64,000 nt of DNA from CAIYRG01 sp965247505 (GTDB lineage: Bacteria; Pseudomonadota; Alphaproteobacteria; Micropepsales; Micropepsaceae), in contig OZ252020.1 in NCBI GenBank assembly GCA_965247505.1, positions 992,001-1,056,000 on the forward strand, given 5' to 3'. Of the stretch, positions 60,262 through 64,000 are shown one piece after another. The position numbers were made by a program, and so were the translations under genes. The notes beneath the pieces are model-generated. The model was not told the DNA's origin and made no database searches. It saw nothing but the letters and a program-made list of their open reading frames with translations. Positions within the stretch are counted from its first letter, which is position 1; each line of letters starts with the position of its first letter.

Positions 60262-61167
60262 GTGGACTGGACCAGAATGCACGACAAACTAACGCGCATA
60301 CCAAGTCAGATAATGACCACGCCAACAGCCAGCTGGTCCGTCATCGTCCCTTATTACAACGAGTTCAAATACTTACCTGAGTCCTTGGCATCCCTCATCA
60401 ACCAGGAATATCGACCGTTCCGGCTTATTCTGGTCGACAACGGGGCAACGGATGGTTCGGCCGAACTTTGCCACGAAATGTGCGACGGCCTAGAAGGAAT
60501 CGAGACAATTCATTTGCACGATGCGCGGCCTGGGAAGATTCACGCGCTCGAAAAAGCCCTAGCTGCGGTGAATACGACCTTTGTGGCCACCTGCGACGCC
60601 GATACCTACTACCCGCCGCACTATCTGGAGCATTGCAACATCTTGTTCGAGACAGGAGCTGGCGACACCGTCGCGGTCATGGCCTTGCACACAGCCGCCG
60701 ATCCTCATGGCTGGATCGCCCGACTGAAACGGCAATGCCGCGTATGGACCTCGCGTATTCTTAATAAACAGGCGCACAGTGGCGGTTTTGGCCAATCCTT
60801 TCGCACCACGGCCCTGAAGAAGGTCGGCGGTTTTTCGGAGTCGCAATGGCCATATGTGCTTCTCGATCACGAAATCATGCATCGTCTGTTTATGATCGGC
60901 ACATCCCGGTACGATTACGACCATTGGTGCATTCCTTCGCGCAGACGCGGCGATCGAAAACGGGTGCGATGGAATCTCACCGAACGGCTGCTTTATCATT
61001 TCACGCCCTTCGCTCTGAAGGACTGGTATTTTTATCGCTTCCTGGCATTGCGCCTGGCCCGGCGCGACCTCAAGCACACGCAGCTGCGGCATCAGCCCTG
61101 GCAGGCAGACGCCCCTGCGGACCTGGAAGCTCCCTCGCGCCGCAGGCAACGTGGCCGCCGATCGTAA
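60262..61167 (+). CDS. Family 2 glycosyltransferase
   Basis: 301 residues from GTG 60262; ATG at 60277 or 60313 are alternatives. GT-A fold: WSVIVPYYNEFKYLPESLAS, LVDNGATDGSAELC, VATCDADTYYPPHYLE with the DxD metal site, then KVGGFSESQWPYVLLDHEIM with the ED-like catalytic acid. C-terminal basic region (RLARRDLKHTQLRHQ) may contact the membrane. Transfers a sugar from a nucleotide donor to an envelope acceptor; specificity unknown. Convergent with the next gene. Confidence 0.85.
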   Translation: MDWTRMHDKLTRIPSQIMTTPTASWSVIVPYYNEFKYLPESLASLINQEYRPFRLILVDNGATDGSAELCHEMCDGLEGIETIHLHDARPGKIHALEKALAAVNTTFVATCDADTYYPPHYLEHCNILFETGAGDTVAVMALHTAADPHGWIARLKRQCRVWTSRILNKQAHSGGFGQSFRTTALKKVGGFSESQWPYVLLDHEIMHRLFMIGTSRYDYDHWCIPSRRRGDRKRVRWNLTERLLYHFTPFALKDWYFYRFLALRLARRDLKHTQLRHQPWQADAPADLEAPSRRRQRGRRS

Positions 61168-61209
61168 ATGTTGTGACCGGTTCTTCGTTCTTTTGTCGCT
61201 GTGGAGGCG

Positions 61210-62412
61210 CTAGCCAGGCGCGCGAGTGCGCGCAATATTTTCACGAATAGTAGCGACAATGCCGTCAGCGACCACCGACCACGAAAACGATTCCAAAGTA
61301 TGCGTGCGGGCCGATAGCGACAACGGTTCGAGCAGCGCGCGATTCTTCGCAAATTGGTTTACCTGTTCGGCAAAACCTCGTGCATCCTTGCTTGCGACCG
61401 TAAAACCGTTCACCCCTTCGGTGATAACGTCCTGAATGCCTTCTATGCGCGATGCAATGGTGGGAAGACCGCACAAGCCGGCCTCCAGCATAACAATGCC
61501 AAAACCCTCCATATCGCCTTGTACAGGGACGTTCGGCATAATGAACAAGTCTGCATAACGATAGAACGCGGCAAGCTTTTCCTCTGGCACGACGCCGAGC
61601 GCGTGGACACGCTCTGCCATACCCACCTCGTCTACAGCTTGCGAAATTCTTTTAACTTCGGGACCTTGGCCACCCAGAACCAGATGTACGTTCGACTCCA
61701 ACAAGGGCATCACCGAGCGGACAAACCATTCATGGCCTTTGCGCTTCACCTGGCGACCGACGGAACACAACACCAGTGCTCCTGGAGGAAGTTTGGGTAC
61801 CAGGTCCGGGAAACTCTGGCGCAAAACCGCGCGACGATCAGAGTCATTCGTCTTCGGAAACGGCACTTCCTCGCGGAAGCGGTTCGGATCAATGCCGTTG
61901 GGCGTGATAAACAGGGCGGCCGCATCCAGGCCGCGCGACGAACACGCGCTACCGGTGGCCCTACTTACCGCTAGAACGCCGCTCAAATTCGCGAACACAC
62001 GCCTTAGCAATCTTTGGTAGAGGAAATTCCCTACAATCACGTCATGGCCGTGGGCTATGGCCAACAGCGGAATGCCCGCTCGCTTTGCAGCCGATCCAAG
62101 CTGCACGGCCATGACTGCCGACGGCATCGCAGAGAATAGCACAGCATCTGCTTGACCGCGCTCAATAATTTTCTGGATGCGAAAAAGGCTCGACAGGAAC
62201 CAGGGATGAAACTGTACGTAATGGCGCCAACCGGCGGTGCGCAGCAAAAACGCGCTGACTTCCATATCACTGCGTTCTTCAAACTGCCGCAGCAGTTCTA
62301 TTCCTACGCGCTGCATGCCGCCAATCCTGGACATCGGTGCATTCGCTTGGGGAAAGCAATGCGATACGAATAGCAGCCGCAATTTACTTGGGCTCAATCT
62401 TGGCATCGACAT
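61210..62412 (-). CDS. Family 4 glycosyltransferase
   Basis: 400 residues, GT-B fold. N-terminal acceptor domain (LRLLFVSHCFPQANAPMSRI GGMQR region), linker AIAHGHDVIVGN, FITPNGIDPNRF at the domain border and the donor domain with LCSVGRQVKRKGHEWFVRSV, ALGVVPEEKLAAFYRYADLF and the EGFGIVMLEAGLCGLPTIAS E-x7-E motif that binds the sugar nucleotide. Retaining enzyme of lipopolysaccharide or exopolysaccharide type. Opposite in strand to its neighbours. Confidence 0.9.
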   Translation of the reverse strand: MSMPRLSPSKLRLLFVSHCFPQANAPMSRIGGMQRVGIELLRQFEERSDMEVSAFLLRTAGWRHYVQFHPWFLSSLFRIQKIIERGQADAVLFSAMPSAVMAVQLGSAAKRAGIPLLAIAHGHDVIVGNFLYQRLLRRVFANLSGVLAVSRATGSACSSRGLDAAALFITPNGIDPNRFREEVPFPKTNDSDRRAVLRQSFPDLVPKLPPGALVLCSVGRQVKRKGHEWFVRSVMPLLESNVHLVLGGQGPEVKRISQAVDEVGMAERVHALGVVPEEKLAAFYRYADLFIMPNVPVQGDMEGFGIVMLEAGLCGLPTIASRIEGIQDVITEGVNGFTVASKDARGFAEQVNQFAKNRALLEPLSLSARTHTLESFSWSVVADGIVATIRENIARTRAPG

Positions 62413-62678
62413 TTACAAACAGCTTTCAGGTCTTGACCGACTTCATTCTCAACGACTGCGCAGCAAATTCTATTGTCGCCTAAGGGATTTGACGCGAGTT
62501 TGCAAAGGTCCCGGGGTTCGGTGGATGCTTCGAATTTGAATAGTTCCAGCTCCATTGTCCAGATATAACGAAGGCATTTCTAGCGCGTAAGCTCCTGGAG
62601 GGGGTTCAGCCGGTGTGCGAATTCAGCGCAGGCTCGGCAAACTATCGCGCTCAAACCATAGTATGGTAATAGCGCTTC

Positions 62679-64000
62679 ATGAACGGATCTGCACCCCAAA
62701 CCCCACCTCGGCGCACGCGCCGCGATGGCGATTTTGCGCTGATCCGGTGGCTCGTCTTCCACTATCTTGGCGGGCAGAAGAGCACACTCTTGCTTGCGGT
62801 CCTGTGTATGCTGGGAGGCGCCGTTTCTGTCGCGGCGTTCGCATATATTTTTGATCCTATGGTCAAATATTTGCTCGTGGATAAGCGGGCAGACATGGTG
62901 TTTGTCGTTCCGGCCATAGCCATCACGATCGCGATCGTGCGCGCCTTATTCAATTACGGCGAGGCGGCGTTCCTCAACACGGTTGGACAGGGGATCGTTG
63001 CTCGCGCCCAGCGCGACATGGTGAAAAGTATCGCGGCATACGACCTGGCCGAACTTAATGCCGTCCATTCCGGGCAGATCATTTCGCACTTCCTCTATGA
63101 CGCAACGCTTTTGCGCGACTCTCTCACCAGGGGTATTGCCGCCGGAGCGAAGGAAACCCTCACGCTTATATTGTTCGCAGCACTCTTGATCTATGAGAGT
63201 TGGCAATTGTCGATAGTGGCCTTGTTGACTATTCCGGTTGTTGTCTTGGTCATGCATGGCCTGGGACGCATTACGCGCAAGGCGTCCACGCGGGGCATGG
63301 TGGAAACCGAAGGGCTTTCGACTGCGCTATCCGAAATGTTGGGTGGACGCCGAATCGTACGCGCCTATGGGCTCGAGGCAAATGCCATCGCGCGCGTCGT
63401 TGCGAGTATCGATAAGCGCTTGCGGTTTTTGCTCACGGCCGCCCGTACGCATGCAATATCGTCGCCCGCGGCCGATATGGTCAACGGCATCGCCACCTCG
63501 ATCGTGTTCCTCGTCGCCGGCTATATGAGCATTGCCGGCCAGCTTGAGGTCAACGCATTCGCTGGCTTCCTTGCAGCGCTTCTGCTGGCACAAGCGCCGC
63601 TGCGCAATATTGCCAATTTGTGGACGATCACCGCCAGCGGTCTCGGCGCGGCGAAACGTGTCCGGGCGTTGATAGAAAAGTTACCAAGCATTGTCGACGC
63701 ACCGGATGCCAAGCCTCTCAAATTTGCGCCCGTTCCTTTCGGCGGCAAGCTTCATCTCGAAAACGTCTGTTTTCGTTATCATCCCGGGCAACCAACACTT
63801 GAGAGCGTCAGTTTTGACGTAGCGGCAGGGGAAAAAATTGCGCTGGTTGGCCCCTCGGGCGCCGGCAAGAGTACAATCTTTAATCTTCTGCTGCGCTTCT
63901 ACGACTCGGATTCAGGGACGATCGAGATCGATGGTCAGAACATCCAGAAGGTCACCATCGAGTCTCTAAGAAGCGCTATTGCCCTGGTGACACAAGACCC
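62679..64000 (+). CDS. msbA: MsbA-like ABC exporter, 3' end outside window
   Basis: The frame from ATG 62679 (MNGSAPQTPPRRTRRDGDFA) is open to the window end, 440 codons. Six-helix exporter domain (STLLLAVLCMLGGAVSVAAF, FVVPAIAITIAIVRALFNY, TLTLILFAALLIYESWQLSI, TSIVFLVAGYMSIAGQL, FAGFLAALLLAQAPLRNIAN) with the coupling segment LSTALSEMLGGRRIVRAYGL, then the nucleotide-binding domain LHLENVCFRYHPGQPTLESV and Walker A LVGPSGAGKSTIFNLL (near 63850) and the Q-loop at the window edge. Flips lipid A-core or a related lipid-linked glycan across the inner membrane. Placement beside glycosyltransferases fits an envelope role. Confidence 0.9.
   Translation, partial: MNGSAPQTPPRRTRRDGDFALIRWLVFHYLGGQKSTLLLAVLCMLGGAVSVAAFAYIFDPMVKYLLVDKRADMVFVVPAIAITIAIVRALFNYGEAAFLNTVGQGIVARAQRDMVKSIAAYDLAELNAVHSGQIISHFLYDATLLRDSLTRGIAAGAKETLTLILFAALLIYESWQLSIVALLTIPVVVLVMHGLGRITRKASTRGMVETEGLSTALSEMLGGRRIVRAYGLEANAIARVVASIDKRLRFLLTAARTHAISSPAADMVNGIATSIVFLVAGYMSIAGQLEVNAFAGFLAALLLAQAPLRNIANLWTITASGLGAAKRVRALIEKLPSIVDAPDAKPLKFAPVPFGGKLHLENVCFRYHPGQPTLESVSFDVAAGEKIALVGPSGAGKSTIFNLLLRFYDSDSGTIEIDGQNIQKVTIESLRSAIALVTQD

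Overview
The window looks like an accessory region of an alphaproteobacterial genome. This is inferred from the toprim, ssb, DUF2493 and CxxC-protein island set at the left end, the P4-type and trio-type tyrosine recombinases, and the IS1, IS1595 and IS21 families present. It is a mosaic: GC-rich island genes alternate with AT-richer cargo (about 20.8-21.5 kb and 31.6-33.3 kb) and with a TonB-receptor/sulfotransferase block that recalls marine Gammaproteobacteria or sphingomonads. No rRNA, tRNA or CRISPR array was seen.

Layout. 1-0.9 kb: end of a tyrosine recombinase (probably the last gene of a recombinase-in-trio element) with inverted repeats. 0.9-6.2 kb: island maintenance genes (DUF2493, toprim with a coupled 20-residue leader ORF, ssb, small proteins, CxxC protein). 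6.5-11.9 kb: a ruined TrlF-type PHP/ATPase defence gene split by an IS1595 element and flanked by IS66, IS21, IS6 and integrase scraps. 11.9-19.1 kb: an intact, tightly coupled five-gene minus-strand operon (SIS-HAD fusion, PRTase, AAA+ ATPase, unknown protein, PfkB kinase), the best candidate for an undescribed system. 19.1-25.1 kb: MITEs, IS256/IS3/IS6 pieces, a GIY-YIG plus membrane-protein pair and two tandem integrases. 25.1-30.1 kb: TPR-sulfotransferase and TonB-dependent receptor between IS6 ends. 30.1-48.4 kb: an IS-dense zone holding a dead EEP nuclease split by a second IS1595 copy, three outer-membrane beta-barrel genes, a methyltransferase, a P4-type integrase, gene stumps and small hypothetical genes. 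48.6-57.1 kb: pal, an IS1-type transposon with passenger genes, a response regulator, a broken IS21, a DUF6152 protein, an RHH protein and a short MscS channel. 58.1-58.3 kb: a phased array of TTCCCA boxes. 58.6-64 kb: ordinary-looking envelope genes (B12-radical SAM protein, two glycosyltransferases, MsbA-like ABC exporter).

The dominating process is IS6-family activity. At least three IS6 subgroups (called A, B and C here) are present as whole copies and fragments. Two families of short non-autonomous elements (about 131 and 163 bp) carry the terminal repeats of subgroup B and subgroup A respectively. Genes repeatedly stop exactly at these ends and no target duplications remain, as expected from IS6 adjacent deletions or recombination between copies. 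By contrast, both IS1595 copies and the IS1 transposon have perfect 8-bp duplications, so they are later or undisturbed insertions.
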